Positions 21,849 through 34,543 of a stretch of 64,000 bases of DNA are shown piece by piece. The notes beneath the pieces were generated by a model. The model was not told where the DNA came from and did no database searches. It worked only from the letters and a program-made list of their open reading frames with translations. Positions within the stretch are counted from its first letter, which is position 1; each line of letters starts with the position of its first letter. The stretch covers positions 496,001 to 560,000 of the forward strand of contig MU385860.1 of the NCBI GenBank assembly GCA_022497145.1, written 5' to 3'. Both the position numbers and the translations under genes were made by a program. Origin of the DNA: Rostrohypoxylon terebratum. Lineage: Eukaryota; Ascomycota; Sordariomycetes; Xylariales; Hypoxylaceae.

Positions 21849-24800
21849 AGTCGATAAAGTAGGACGTTGGCGTGTAACAGCGTTATGTACATTGTAGGTA
21901 TGTGACAAGCGCAGAATTCATATATTAGAATAAAAATCATATGTCTGCGTGTATGTAGTATGTTATACGAAATCCTCCAACCTAATCTAAAAATTACGTG
22001 TAGGCCTCATCTTTTGAACAGGTGAAATTCCTATTTAGGCTGAGGCTTGCAGAAACAAATTCTTAGAAATATAAAGGGTGATGATGACCCCTCCACCACA
22101 CCCCGGCCAATGTCGCTTAAGAATGCTTGGTATGCAGGAAAATGCGATGTCTGTTTATGCACGAGCGGCTAGGAATACGATGTATATAATTCAAGTTTCC
22201 TTATGCTGGCGTCTAACAGTGCGAAAAAAGGGGTAAGACGAACTGGTAACGAAATTTGAAGTTCGTGACATGACTTTAGATTCATCTGCTCGAGAAATGA
22301 GTAGATATATAATATTCTCTCACATAGTAGACTGTAGAGCACACGACACCAAACTCGTAGATAGAAGCCTTTTCTGGAAACGCAGGATTCGTCCGTTGCA
22401 CCTGTTACCTAGACGTGTGAGGAAAGGTTCGGGACCCTTACCCCATGTCGCCTTACGATCGGCTAGCTTCAGGAGAGGACTATTCTATCCAACTGCAGTA
22501 TCCTGTTCCCATTTTGTTAGCTATACCATATGGAGACGAGGTGTATGCGTAGCGAAAGAGCCTTCGAAATGACGATAGGTAAAAGGCCTGTTCCTTTTTT
22601 TTTCGACCCAATCACCTCTCAACGGGCCTTCTAGTTATTGAGCATTTGAGCTAAGTAACATTAAACCCCGGAGTCCAATTTTTCAGCGAGGTAACAGCAG
22701 TTTTGACGTGCAGTGCGTGCATCAATCAGATATGCAGGAGGGCTGGCGCAACTCGTCGGCGTTCCACCCCAGATGTGCGTGAAAATGGAAGCTGGCCAGG
22801 TCCGGTTAAGACGGATGCATCTAACTTTGAATAGGTGACTGACTTGCAGGTCGCAAGCTTCGCATCCATGCAGGGCTTCAGTACATGTACTCGGTCAGGA
22901 GAGGGGATAGGGTGTCGCACTTGAACGAGAAGGCCCTATTCGCCGTATAGGAATGGGTTTCGTTGAGAGATCTTCAATGGCGGACTAAATCGCAAAGAAA
23001 TGACATACCAATTCTCGAATCTTGATTGGCTTAGTTTATGCACACCTTTATAAAACGAAGCCTTCGGTGTGTGTATAGCTTATTAAATGTCCCTAGGAGG
23101 GACGCCAGCTACGCTGCCACACGGCTTTCTCTCGCCAGACAAAGACAGCGCTGCATTTTTACTGCAACGTGACTGGTGAAAGAGTGCTCGTTTCAGGGGA
23201 CGGAAACGACTTGGCCCTAGAAGATTGAGAGAGCACAGTTTCGACATGGCGGTTAGGTATTATTCTATTTTAATCCACCATAGGTGTAGGTATGTTCCTT
23301 AGACCCCTACCCCCATACGTGAGTTGATCGAGAGTGTCAACCTATTCCGATGTTGTATATTACAGCCCTAGGTGAACAGCTAGCTGTAATATAGTGGAAA
23401 TTGAAAGAAGATGGCGGACGGATCTTGATTCTTAGGTATTGAATCGGTATTGGAGAAGATTTCCGTCCAAGACTGCCAACATGACAAGCCGAGATATCAT
23501 TGGCTATCTTGGATGCGTCTCCCCGGAAAAGCTAGGATACCCGTAGCAGCAAACAAGAACCCTTCCAGGGCTAGAGCTTGGACCGTTGACTCGGGCCAAT
23601 TACTGCGTAATGTCTCTTGCTGGACTTCTTGCCGGTTCGATAGCTCGAGATCAAATCTTCCCCACACTCTTGTTAATGTCTACAACGTAATGTCCCATTT
23701 TATGTCCCAAGTTAGAAGCTCGAACCAAGATGGTTCGTTCATCGTTCATCGTCTATCCTCCATCAGCTTTTCCGGCTATAAGCTTCGATGGGAAAAAGTC
23801 GAGTCGCATGATTCGGACGTGTCGCATAGTTTGAAAGAATAGCAAGAGACATCGCCTCGAACTCGGATTTCTCGACATACATACTAATACAGAATGTATT
23901 GCATTCCTGGCTGTCCTGGAGAGAGTAGGTAGAGTAAGGTACCTTTGTTCAGTGAGCATCCGAGGCATGTTAGTAGGCGGCTCGGGCTAAGCTTGAAGAG
24001 CTTGAAGATCTTCCCTTGTCCGCTGGAAATTAATAAAAAGAATCCATCTTGGAGATCCACTCGTACCTAGGTACCCTGGGTAAGTCAGGCATCCCCAGAC
24101 AACCCAAAATTTTAGACTCGTCTTTGCCTGATCGGGATAGGTCAGGTGGGGTCTATGCTTTGTTCAATGTTAATTTAGTGCCCTGGCGAGTGGTTGCTTC
24201 CTGTCGCTCTTGTCGCTCCTGTCGCTGGGAAAGGTGCTAGAGGTCAGTTTTAATAGGTACGGCAGGTACGGAATACATGGGAAAGCCCTTCACACTACAT
24301 AGGTAGGTAGTTAATACAGCAAGACTGCACAAGGAAAGTTCTAACTGGTGACGATCCAGTAAAAATCGACGAATTCATGAACGTCGAACTTCGCAGGCGG
24401 CTTGCATCTTGTCGTCCCATCCTCATCCTCATCCTCATCCATATCATTTCCTTATCCAACCAAACTTGCTTGTCCACTCAGAATCCACCCATCCACAAGT
24501 TCATAGCACTGGAGGTCCACCAAGTCCACCAGTCCACTACGCCCGCACTTAATACACACATACATAACACATACAACACGTACATACAAGCATCGTCACT
24601 GTCCATGACGGGCTCAGGATCAACTTGACAAGCAACAATACCAATACCAATACCATTCCGTGATTCATTTTTGAGTCCTCATCATTACTACCGTTTCCCT
24701 CGGGTTTTTTTTTAAACGACCCATTATATTCTACAACCATACATATCATTTCTTAACCTTTTGTTGTCTCTCATTCATCCTTCCACACATCTACCTACCT

Positions 24801-26603
24801 GCTTTAGACATTCTTTTCTTTTTCACCCTCTAGCTACCACTCGCCAAATCTACCTACACCTAGCACCTTACTACTACCTCTAAGGACCTAAGGACCTAAG
24901 TACCTACCACCACGTGGCTCATATCCGTTCTTGTAAGTGCCCAGGTGATATAAAAAGGTGGATTTTCAGGTTTCAATTCCCATCGTACCTCTTGCCGCAA
25001 AATCTCGATTTCTCGATTTTGTCTTCAGTCTACGAGGTAGATCGATTTTGCGACAGCTGCTGGCCCTCTTTATGATTTGCATGTCTGGATAGGCCAAGGT
25101 ATTAACCGAAGAGCTTATTCGCCATAAAAAAAAACGGCCCTAAGGACTTTCTCAGTGGTGGCTCGCCCAAGTTTCAGCGGATAGGGTTACCGCTACCGCT
25201 ACTGTACTATCCCTGTCCTGTATCCTCTCTAGCATTTGAGCTTTCCGTTTCCCCACCAGCCACTTTCCCTCACGCGAGAGTCTCGTGTCGCAACGTCCAA
25301 CTGCTGGCACCGAAGACCTAGCAACCCTACCAGCTGCGTTACCTGACCTCTACCGTCAAGGGTTATTTTCTGCCTTAGGTTCCTTGGACCTTAGGTACTA
25401 TTCTTCCCCGCCCTTTTTTCCAATTTCATTACTGAACACCCCCTTCAACACCTTTCAACGCCCTGCGCCCTCAAATCTGCAATTGCCGAGCCTCGCAAAA
25501 ACCACCAACGATTTTCTAACGGTTTCTCGAGTGCGTTGGATCAGCAATCGCCCACGACGTCGCTCTTGTGCCTTACTCTATACCTGGACGAATAGCCCAA
25601 GTAAGGTGCTTCAAGCTAAAATAAATCAGGTTCCAACACTGCGAAATATTGCGAAAACGCGCCTGTGCATTAAGAACCATTTGCGACCGCCGCCCAGGAC
25701 TACTTAACGACGATGCGCTATTGCGAATAACTACGTCGACTCTGTCGCAATACATTCAAAACTCTATACCCAATTTAAATACAGCTTTTTCCACTCTCTG
25801 TAAGGAAAGCTATAAGGAAAAGTTTTGTTAGATTACCTCCGACTTCAGGACACGACCAAGCAAAAAATTATTACAACAATTGCGCCTTGATTCTGTACCA
25901 GACATTGGACTACATAGACGTCTCTCACGACGAGATCTTGTGGGCCTTTACTTTTCAGCACCTCAAGAACGGGTTTATGGTGGCGTTTCTGGAGACGTAA
26001 CCACCGCAGGTACTTTGAAGAGTTCCTTGGCCTGCTTTTCATTCTCTTGTCTTTTTTCTTGCGGCCTCTTTTATTTCCATCAGTTCCTAGACCCGGCTTC
26101 TTCGATACCCCACGAATAGACCTCATAATTCTCAGAAACATCGAAACTGGTAAGCAATTTTCCGTTCACGAATCTCCCCTACCTTGATTTCGTGGGTTTC
26201 TTTCGCATAGGTGATTTGGTCTGCGCCGGCTTTTTGCGGTTCATCCCCCAAAGGGTGTGTGGAGATAGGAACGCCAAATGCTAGTTTCTCAAGATAGAAA
26301 TGTCAATCATACCTCCTTCATTCGGACCTATATCACCCGCAGCTTTCATTCTTGGCAGAGCGGTCTTGCCCTTACATTTTTTTCTTTCATTGCAATTCTG
26401 GCTCTCGAAAGATAGCAAGGCTGACATTCTATGCAGATTTATACGTTCAACATAGACACGCTACCCCCTAGAAATCACCAGTGAAATCTAGGCATTGTTC
26501 TTTATCCTCGTTTTGTCGGAGACTCGATTCGGTGTTGTATAACTATTGGGCTTTCAGTGTGTTTTATCGGCGAGTAGGTAGGATATTTCCTCAAGTAGCA
26601 GAC

Positions 26604-29394
26604 ATGAGTTCCAACAACGTCAAGTCTGGTTCTGCAACCACAAAAACCAGTCAGAGTGCATTTTCAGGAGTTACACCGAGTAACCAGTCACTTCTGCTGG
26701 AGAAGCTGAACGTTCGAAGGTCTACGCCGGATTCGGAAGCTCTTGCGAGCTCGGACGACGAGCCTGACCCAGCATCACGACCAGAGGCACACCAACCTTT
26801 GGTACAACCACAGAAGCCGGTACGCCGTGCTTCGTGGTTGAACGACACATCGCAAACAACAATACCTCATCCCAGGAAGGGGTCGTTCGCGAGCAGCTCT
26901 ATGTCGCCTACTGCTTCTCATCCGAGTACTCCGTCTGCAGACCCTGGTCCGGCAACTTGGGGCTCTCATTCTACGGCATCGGGAACGATGGGGCGCGGAC
27001 ACCAAGGACCATCCTCTTTTCCGTGGGGGACGGGCATATGGAACGCGGAGCGTAAGGAGCCGCCGTCTCGTCTCACCGAAGTCCTCCCTTCGCCAACTTC
27101 CACTATTCCTAATGGCGGCTTTTTTGGAGAGAGCTCATTGACACAGACCTCACCTACCCCGAGAGATCAGGGTTCCAATCCGCAGATCCCTTTTGCAATC
27201 CCTCTACATCCGACACCGAAAACATACCGCTCTCAATCGTATTCCGTGGGACAATTGGACCCAGATGCGACTACTCCTACTATGCCGACACCCTCGGTGT
27301 TGCCCGGCAGACCACGTGCTCCTCTCGGACACCCGGGGTTGCAACACAGACCTTCGCGACCTAGCATGTTAAGCGAAATGTCTAATGAGGGTGCGATGCT
27401 AGGCAAAGTTAAAGAAGTCGAAGATGATGACGATGAGAGCACAGGGGACTCAAGCCAGGGAATCCACCAACAGCAGAGTGCTGAGGCGAAGACAATTGAG
27501 ATGCTTACCCGCGAGAACGCTATCCTCAGACAGCAGCAATACCATAACTCTAGAGTTAGGCCCCGTGCTTCGACTAGCACCACGTACGGTATAGGTAACG
27601 GATATGGCGTCCGCGGAACAGTCCCTGAGGAGTCTGACTTTGCCATTGACGAGCTGGACGAAGCGGGTGAGGGCCAAGACGGTCTTTCTAAACGTGGCTT
27701 AGCAAGACGAATGAGTGAGTATGCTTCAGGCCCGTTCCGCTCACCTTACCCCTTAGAGAACAGAAAGCTTGAAAATGTCAAGAAAGCATACTGGCAGAGT
27801 TCTTTGGGCTTCGGCGGCATCGCCGACATCCCTCAGAGTCGTAGACACTCGTTTGCCGACGTACCTACACGACAAGGTTCCATTGGTTCCATTGGAGAGT
27901 CTGTTTCTCATCACGAGGTCACTTCTCCGGACGCAGCCCAGTCCCAAGAATTCGGTGGATTTCCCGATGGTGTCGGCTTTACTACTACTAGCCCTGGTAA
28001 GTTGACGTTCACTGGCGAGTCTACATTCAAAGCTAACGCCATTGGCAGTTTCCTATTACCCTGGTGGTGTTGCAGCTTCTAATGCTCACCAAGCCATTGC
28101 ATCTTCAGCTTATGGTAACCCCTATCAGCCAACATTTGGCATACCGTCCACCTTCAGCAATCGTCCACAATCACCTCATAGGAACATGTTTGGAATCAGC
28201 CAGCCTCGACACAACCAGCTCCTCCATATTGTTCTTTTCAAGTGCTCGAGAGCAGACGTTTTCTACATCCAGGAAGGAACCGGTCTCACCGTTAAGCCAG
28301 GAGATCTTGTAATCGTCGAAGCCGATCGAGGAACAGACCTCGGAACTGTAGCCCGCGATAATGTGGATTGGCAGACGGCAAAAGAGCTCAAAGAACACTA
28401 TAGCGAAGAACACTACAAGTGGCTGATGATGTATTCTCAAAACGCCGCAGCTGCTCAAGAGGGAACTGGCGCCGGTTTGATGGCTGCATCGAACGGCTTA
28501 CAAGGTGGCGCAATTGGTGGTATGGGACCACCTAGTCAACACCACATGCAGGAGCCAAATGCGGGTGAATTGAAGCCCAAACTTATCAAGCGGCTTGCAC
28601 AGAGTCACGAGATACACAGTCTTAGAGAGAAGGAGGGCAATGAAGCCAAAGCGAAACGCATGTGTATGGCCAAAGTAAAGGAGCATGGTCTCAATATGGA
28701 GATTCTTGATGCCGAGTTCCAGATGTAAGTTTTCTTAACCACCCTTATTCCAACAATGGCGACTCTAACAAATCAAAGGGACTGGAAGAAGTTGACTTTT
28801 TACTACTTCGCCGATACATACATCAATTTTAACTCACTCGTTACCGATCTTTTCAAGATTTACAAAACTCGAATTTGGATGTCGGCCATCAACCCCGCTT
28901 CGTTCGCCAGTCCGACGTTAGGTCTGCAGGCTCCTAGCGGCATCGGCCCAGGTGCTGTCGGCCTCGGGAGAGGGAGTGGATCTGCTAACGCAGAGCGAAG
29001 ATCTAATCCGCCTCAGGAATCTCAGGGTGGCTTTCCTGGTGGTGGTGCATCAGGCCGATCGTTCCAACCTACCTTCACTCAGCCATTTGGAGGACCCGAT
29101 CGCCCGTCAGTGGCCAGTTCCGCATACCCCTCCTCCGGCTTTCCATACTCCGCCTATGGTGCATTCAGCAGCGCCCCGAGGTCTGGTGGAGTCTCGTACG
29201 TCCCGGGTGTAGTGCAGGGGATGGAACCATATCCCAGCGGCTTCTCCCAGGGCAACGAGTTTTCTCCAAGCATTAGAGCACGTTTCCCAAGTCCTCATAC
29301 CGCAACTTCCCCACACGACCCGGCAGTACCCAACATGACAGGACAGAATGAATGGGTGGGTGCATTTCAGGGACTGTCTCTGAACTCTCGTTGA
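26604..29394 (+). CDS. PSP1 C-terminal domain protein (three exons)
   Basis: Exons are 26604-27996, 28049-28724 and 28779-29394 (GTAAGT donors, CAG and AAG acceptors), giving 894 aa. The start is the first ATG of the frame. Residues 1-460 are Ser/Pro/Thr-rich and disordered, with short acidic runs. The PSP1 domain spans about residues 525-725: LHIVLFKCSRADVFYIQ, GLTVKPGDLVIVEADRG, DLGTVARDNV, then AKAKRMCMAKVKEHGL and, after intron 2, DWKKLTFYYFADTYINFNSLV..LFKIYKTRIWM. The second join restores the M-D-W-K-K run within the domain, supporting it. The rest is Gly/Ser/Pro/Phe-rich. Yeast PSP1 was found as a high-copy suppressor of polymerase alpha mutants, and the domain is also in bacterial YaaT; the molecular role is unsettled. 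Confidence 0.88.
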
Positions 29395-30440
29395 ATACAA
29401 GAACCCAGACCACCGAGCCCAATGATTAATCAACAGAATCCATGATTGAGACATCATCCATAGGACCAGTTTTCACTAGGCCCTACACTCGAGACTTGAC
29501 CATTATCCAGCCTCAACACGCTAATGCAGTACATGTTTGATTCTCGTACCATACTTCACCCGTACCATACCTACCATCTTTTTTCAAGGCCGACGAGGCT
29601 ATCACCGACAGAAAGGATACATAAGACGGCATAATCAGAATATTGGGCGTTCGTTGGCATCTCTTGGAGACTTCGAAACGATCGCGAGGACACGAAACGG
29701 AGCAGGAAGGAGGGCTTCTTTTTACATGACCTACATTATTTCACGACGAGACCATAAGATAAGCACCCGAGAGCATCAGCAACACAAATGAGACCATAGA
29801 CCTAAACGAGAATTGGTGTAATTTGTCACTTAAAATGGGCGGGCAACTTTGAACGATTTGTTAGGCAACTGGACGAGTTCTGTACGACCAAAAAAGACTT
29901 TGTCACGCATTAAATGTTTACACTTTGCTTTTGAAGAGATGCATTCTGGGTGGCTCCCCCAGGTTAGGTAGCTTTTGATATTGCTGACAAAATTGAGGAC
30001 GCTGGTATATCTCCAGCTTTTGTTAAGTCTTTCTGATGATATTCGGCGTCGATTGTCAATGTTGATTGCGTCTTACGTGATTTTTGTGTAAGGCCAAATG
30101 AATCGATCAAGGTAACTTGGAATAATCGACACTTGTACAAGCTCTGACCCATATCTAGTTATTCTCGTCGTTGTCGTCGCTAACCAACAGTTAAGCTTTC
30201 TTCTGTAGTCGTGGAAGGAGCATTGATGGATTTGCCGAATTCCCTCGCGCCTGCTCTCAGGAGCAATGCGTACCTAGTCAAGGAAGGGGCTACCTCAAGT
30301 CCCTACACCTGGATTCAAATCAATTAAACTCACAAAATGTCAATCTTGCCAATCTTCCTCCTAAATTGTTTAAGTGGTATATAATACCAGGGAACTAGTC
30401 ATAACTGTCACGATTATACTACTATCTATCCTCAGTCAAG
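29395..30440. other. Intergenic
   Basis: Probable 3' UTR of the PSP1-domain gene followed by the promoter of the gene at 30441. The only open frames are short and featureless. Confidence 0.35.
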
Positions 30441-31449
30441 ATGTCAAAGAGGTTCCTTAAAAGAAAGCCAGGTCTTCAGTGTGAGTGTATATTCAATAAG
30501 AATGAGACTCGATATTCGAGTAAATATTCACGTTGGAGCAGTGCTTTCAGATGAGCCGGACAGCCTGTTCGCCGAGGATAATAACGCAAAGAGAAGCAAA
30601 CACGATGATACGGCCAAGAAATTGTCACGTCTTGACGAGTACGACAAAGACGAGGGCCGGGAGAGCAGCCGGTGAGAACTATACTCAGACTTAGTTGTGA
30701 AGTTTCAAGTCTGACATGAATCCTCATCGCGTTTAGAAATTTCCAGCAATGGGCTGAGATTTTCGAAAGCAACACTAAAGGGGAAGCGATCAAATCCAAG
30801 ACTTTCATGAAGAATTTCGGAGAGAGGGTCAGGAAACAGAAGGATCGTGTGCGCTCATATATACAAGAACAAGAGAAGGAATTGTAAGTGCACAAGCTTC
30901 GTGATATTGCTGGGCAATTCGAGACTAAATTCTTATAGCACCGAAAGCAAAGGCCAGGTTAAGGAAGTCTTCGAAAAACTTTGTTCCACAGGGGTCATTT
31001 CCCTTGGAAAATCTAGCACGAAGAAAGAAACTCATATATTATTTCAAGAGGCTCGGTCTGCCATCTTGGGAGGCCATGCTCTTCTCGAACAGTTCAAGGA
31101 AGCGGATAAGCTGATCAAGAACCACAAGCTCGATCTTCCGACGGAGAAGTGGAAGCAAGATGGGCGAGATTATAAGGAGCTCCTTGCTTGCGGTCGCGAG
31201 CACGGAGAGAAACTTGTTGAGAGCAAGCTTGTCCCGAACTCTTATCCATCCCCCAGTCCTGATACGTACAAGGCTATTGAGAAAGACAGCATGATCTCAG
31301 AGCTTTTCAAGGATAGCAGTAAGGCAAAGGGTGGAGACAACTGGGGTACGATTGCAACAGATCAGATGGAGAAGGTCTCTGCTGTTGCGAAGACCATTCC
31401 AATCAAGGTTGTCGAGAAATCGAAACAGCGAAATCGCGGGGGTAAGTGA
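30441..31449 (+). CDS. Hypothetical protein, four exons, charged helical, 275 aa
   Basis: Exons are 30441-30480, 30542-30671, 30737-30883 and 30939-31449. All introns are 55-65 nt with GTGAGT/GTGAGA/GTAAGT donors and AG acceptors, and phases agree throughout. It begins MSKRFLKRKPGLQ and is mostly polar: an acidic linker (about 15-55), a Lys/Glu-rich helical stretch (about 58-105), then a more ordered part with CSTGVISLGK, LFQEARSAILGGHALLEQF and LLACGREHGEKL. No signal peptide, membrane segment or recognised domain is seen. The last codons contain GGTAAGTGA, so a further intron and exon cannot be excluded. Helical N-terminal domains of fungal NLR-like proteins look superficially similar, but no NTPase follows. 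Function unknown. Confidence 0.6.
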
Positions 31450-32030
31450 GGAAGGACATGGAGAATTGGAACGACGTCATTGCAATTTGCAACTATATTC
31501 GCTACTAATATCTGGAGTTGATGTCGGATCTTGACCGAGAGGGTGGCAAGATGGAGAGTTATCAATCCGTCCTTATGTGTACATGTGCCTATATTACAAG
31601 CAGCTAGCTAGCACGATTAGTTGGTTCATAATTAGAGCAGCCCTGGAGCTTTACGGGACAGGGAATAGGTACATGAAGCTATCGCGGTTCAAGTTGGACA
31701 GTAGTGGGTCCAACGGTACTGTGGGGTTCAAACTTCAAAGGAATGAACATTGTAACAGTGCGCGCTAGTCCATATCTAGGCTAGCTCATTATCGCTTAAT
31801 TTTCGCAGCAAAACCCAACTCGCACAACTTGACCAAAAAATTTCCACACTCAATTGGAGATTTTGCGTTTCTTCATTTCCAACTTCCCAACCCACACACT
31901 TTAACGACACACGACCATCCATTGTTGCAGGCTCTTATACCCAACCTGGTTTGTATACCTCTACCATACTCGGCTACTTCTCTGATTGATAATCTTGGTA
32001 CTAATCTACATTTACTCAACGACAGTCAAA
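31450..32030. promoter_or_regulatory. Upstream region of eL15
   Basis: No gene. It contains TTATCG (reverse CGATAA) at 31789-31794 and pyrimidine-rich sequence closer to the start. The presence of the same hexamer before TSR1/UTP7 and RPC2 is noted. Confidence 0.35.
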
Positions 32031-32925
32031 ATGGGTGCCCTCAAGTACGTCGAAGAGCTTCAGAAGAAGAAGCAGTCTGATGTTCTGCGATTCCTCCTCC
32101 GAGTCCGCTGTTGGGAAGTATGTTGAAACAAATAAATCCTCGCGATCCTTTGCTATTCCGACACGAAAGGCATACACACGAAAAATCTACAAGAGCCAGA
32201 AGTATTGGCGTGGATGATTATGTGGACGCTCTCTTCTCTCTCCGCCCTTTTTTCCCTTAATCTGGGAGGGGAGAGAACGTGTCTTTGCTATACACTCGTT
32301 GAACATTAGCTGAGAGTGCATTAATATAGCTTCGTCAATTGAACGTCATCCACCGTGCCTCGCGCCCCTCGCGCCCCGACAAGGCCCGCCGTCTCGGATA
32401 CAAGGCCAAGCAGGGCTATGTCATCTACCGAGTTCGTGTCCGCCGTGGTGGTCGCAAGCGGCCTGTGCCCAAGGGTGCCACCTATGGTAAGTCTACTCGG
32501 AATGATGCTCAAACTTTGACACGCACAAGCAGATATCTAACCACGTCCAAACCACAGGCAAGCCCACCAACCAGGGTGTTAACCAGCTGAAGTACCAGCG
32601 ATCTCTCAAGGCCACCGCCGAGGAGCGTGTCGGCCGCCGCTGCGCCAACTTGCGTGTCCTCAACTCCTACTGGATCAACCAGGACTCGACCTACAAGTAC
32701 TACGAGGTCATCCTCGTCGACCCCCAGCACAAGGCCATCCGCCAAGACCCCCGTATCAACTGGATCGTCAACCCCGTCCACAAGCACCGCGAGTCCCGCG
32801 GCCTCACCGCCACCGGCAAGAAGTCCCGCGGTCTCAACAAGGGCCACCGCTACAACAAGACCCGCGCCGGCCGCCGAAAGACCTGGAAGAGACACAACAC
32901 CCTCTCCTTGTGGCGCTACCGATGA
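32031..32925 (+). CDS. RPL15: 60S ribosomal protein eL15 (three exons)
   Basis: Exons are 32031-32117, 32330-32486 and 32558-32925, giving 203 aa, the usual eL15 length. Exon 1 encodes MGALKYVEELQKKKQSDV to the conserved RVRCWE. Exon 2 starts LRQLNVIHRASRPSRPDKAR and runs through YRVRVRRGGRKRPVPKGATY. Exon 3 starts within the Gly codon of YGKPTNQGV and ends LSLWRYR. The first intron is 212 nt, long for this gene set; the second is 71 nt. eL15 sits in the large subunit near the base of domain II of 25S rRNA. Codons in exon 3 are strongly C-ending, as expected of a highly expressed gene. Confidence 0.97.
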
Positions 32926-34543
32926 GCGCGTGCTGCTGCTAAGGGAAGCGGTAGCAATTAGGGGACCGACGGCGCTGAGGGCGGCTTGGTCGCGATTACG
33001 GCATGCAATGACTTTTTTACTCACGGTCGACGGGGCATGCGTACGGCTCATGAATTCTGCCTGGAGTTACTAAATAGTCGATCATGGAATAAAATTCTTT
33101 CCGGGACTAAAATTGATTTTTCTTCTTTTTCGGTGCTTCTCTCGATTTCTTGCTGTATCTCGTGATCTTAGTGATATTCTTTACCTAGAAAAGTGTGACA
33201 TGGAGCCCAGAGGTTCGGAATGCAGACACAACATATTTTTGACAAAGGTAACAAGGCTGTCTTCCTATTACTGTGTTGGGCTGGTACTCCCGTTGTTCTT
33301 GAGTCTGATACGACTCCCCTCTTGCTGTCCATCGGCTCGAGTTCATTCGACTGCAATGGCCAAGAACATGGATATGGAACGAATAGCTACCTACCCAATC
33401 TCGATGGAAACTACATTATCATCTACAGCTGAGGAAATTTGATGGCCCCTTTACTACAAAATTGCCCACTACACCAAGAGATGGCATGTCACAAGCTAAA
33501 CCATCACCAGCCCAATAACAATTAAATCACAAAAACACTTGCAAGAGTTACGGATATGCCTTTCATTTATTAGGTATACCTATCCATACGAGACGAAAAT
33601 ATCATCCAGTACATAGGTCCGAGACCTGGAACATGTTGTCCAAGATCGGTCAGATCCGCAAAGATATCAATACTGTTTAGTCGTGCAAATGTCCACCGCA
33701 AATGCTGATAGATAGCCACGTAGAGCCAAATCACCATGATCCATCCTTAGCAGGTTATCAAGTTTGCCCCCGGCAATGAGGAGCTATATGCATATGTCTT
33801 GAGTGCCCGCTCTCGTCGTCAACCAATCCCCTAGTGGGGTGTGTGGCATTGGCGTTTGGTAAGAGAGGTGTGAAGAGGGTGTGTGTTGGTGATCTCGGTA
33901 GCTGGCTCGTGAGGCCCGGTCTTATATCTCAATCTGCATGGGCTGTTTTGAGGCAAATTTCCCCGGAAGGACAACCAAATAAAGCTGCAATTCCAGGCAT
34001 ATTGAGAAATTTGATACAGAACCGTTGAGGGGTTCGACCAATAGACCAGTTCTGAATGCAGGGGTTCACGACTCAGGCGACAATTATGTCCGAAAAAAAG
34101 AGAAATCCGCAGTGCAAAGGAAAAGAATCTATGCTGAGATGTCTTGGGTAATGGGTGTACAAAGGCGCAGGCCACGATTAAGGTCCATGTGACTGTAGCC
34201 CGCCAGCCTTGATTATGACGAGTATCGAGAATCGGGAATCGTCGAGTGCTTAATGTACAGAGCTCCCAGAGAACATTGGGTGCCAAGTTTTGATTCTCGA
34301 TAATGCAAATGAATTTGTGCAGTAATGTCCAGCGTAGAAAGAAAACGGTGATGTCGTGATGTTATAAGAAAAAGAAAACGCGATGTCGTTAAGCTCATAG
34401 CAAACGTCTCATTCGTTCTTGCGTAGGGCCACAGACCGTATAATTGACGGCTAGGTAGGAAGCCGCCTGAAATAACTGTCGTCCGAAATCGTATATCGTA
34501 CCGTTGTTACAAGTATCGTGACCGCTATAGGCAAGGGACATGT
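32926..34543. other. Convergent intergenic region between eL15 and the PUF gene
   Basis: Both neighbours end here. A 151-codon open frame on the minus strand (33831-34286) has no family features, and the region is more likely the 3' UTR of the PUF gene. No RNA gene was found. Confidence 0.35.

Larger units (their letters stand above)
19779..26603. other. Large gene-empty region upstream of the PSP1-domain gene
   Basis: 6.8 kb without a supportable gene; open frames here mostly lack ATG starts and known features. It holds a T15 tract (20213-20227), ACCTAGGACCTAGGT-type palindromes (21182-21196; 21831-21848), an ATCCTC microsatellite (24419-24440) and pyrimidine-rich stretches from 24.4 to 26.5 kb. 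The last kilobase may be the 5' leader or promoter of the PSP1-domain gene. Confidence 0.4.

Noticed and set aside
25285..25707. 140-codon open frame upstream of the PSP1-domain gene
   Set aside because: Non-ATG start and pyrimidine-driven composition; more likely leader or promoter sequence.
32509..33051. 180-codon minus-strand open frame opposite eL15
   Set aside because: It is a shadow of eL15 exon 3, created by its C-ending codons.
33831..34286. 151-codon minus-strand open frame between eL15 and the PUF gene
   Set aside because: No recognisable protein features; it lies where the PUF 3' UTR is expected.
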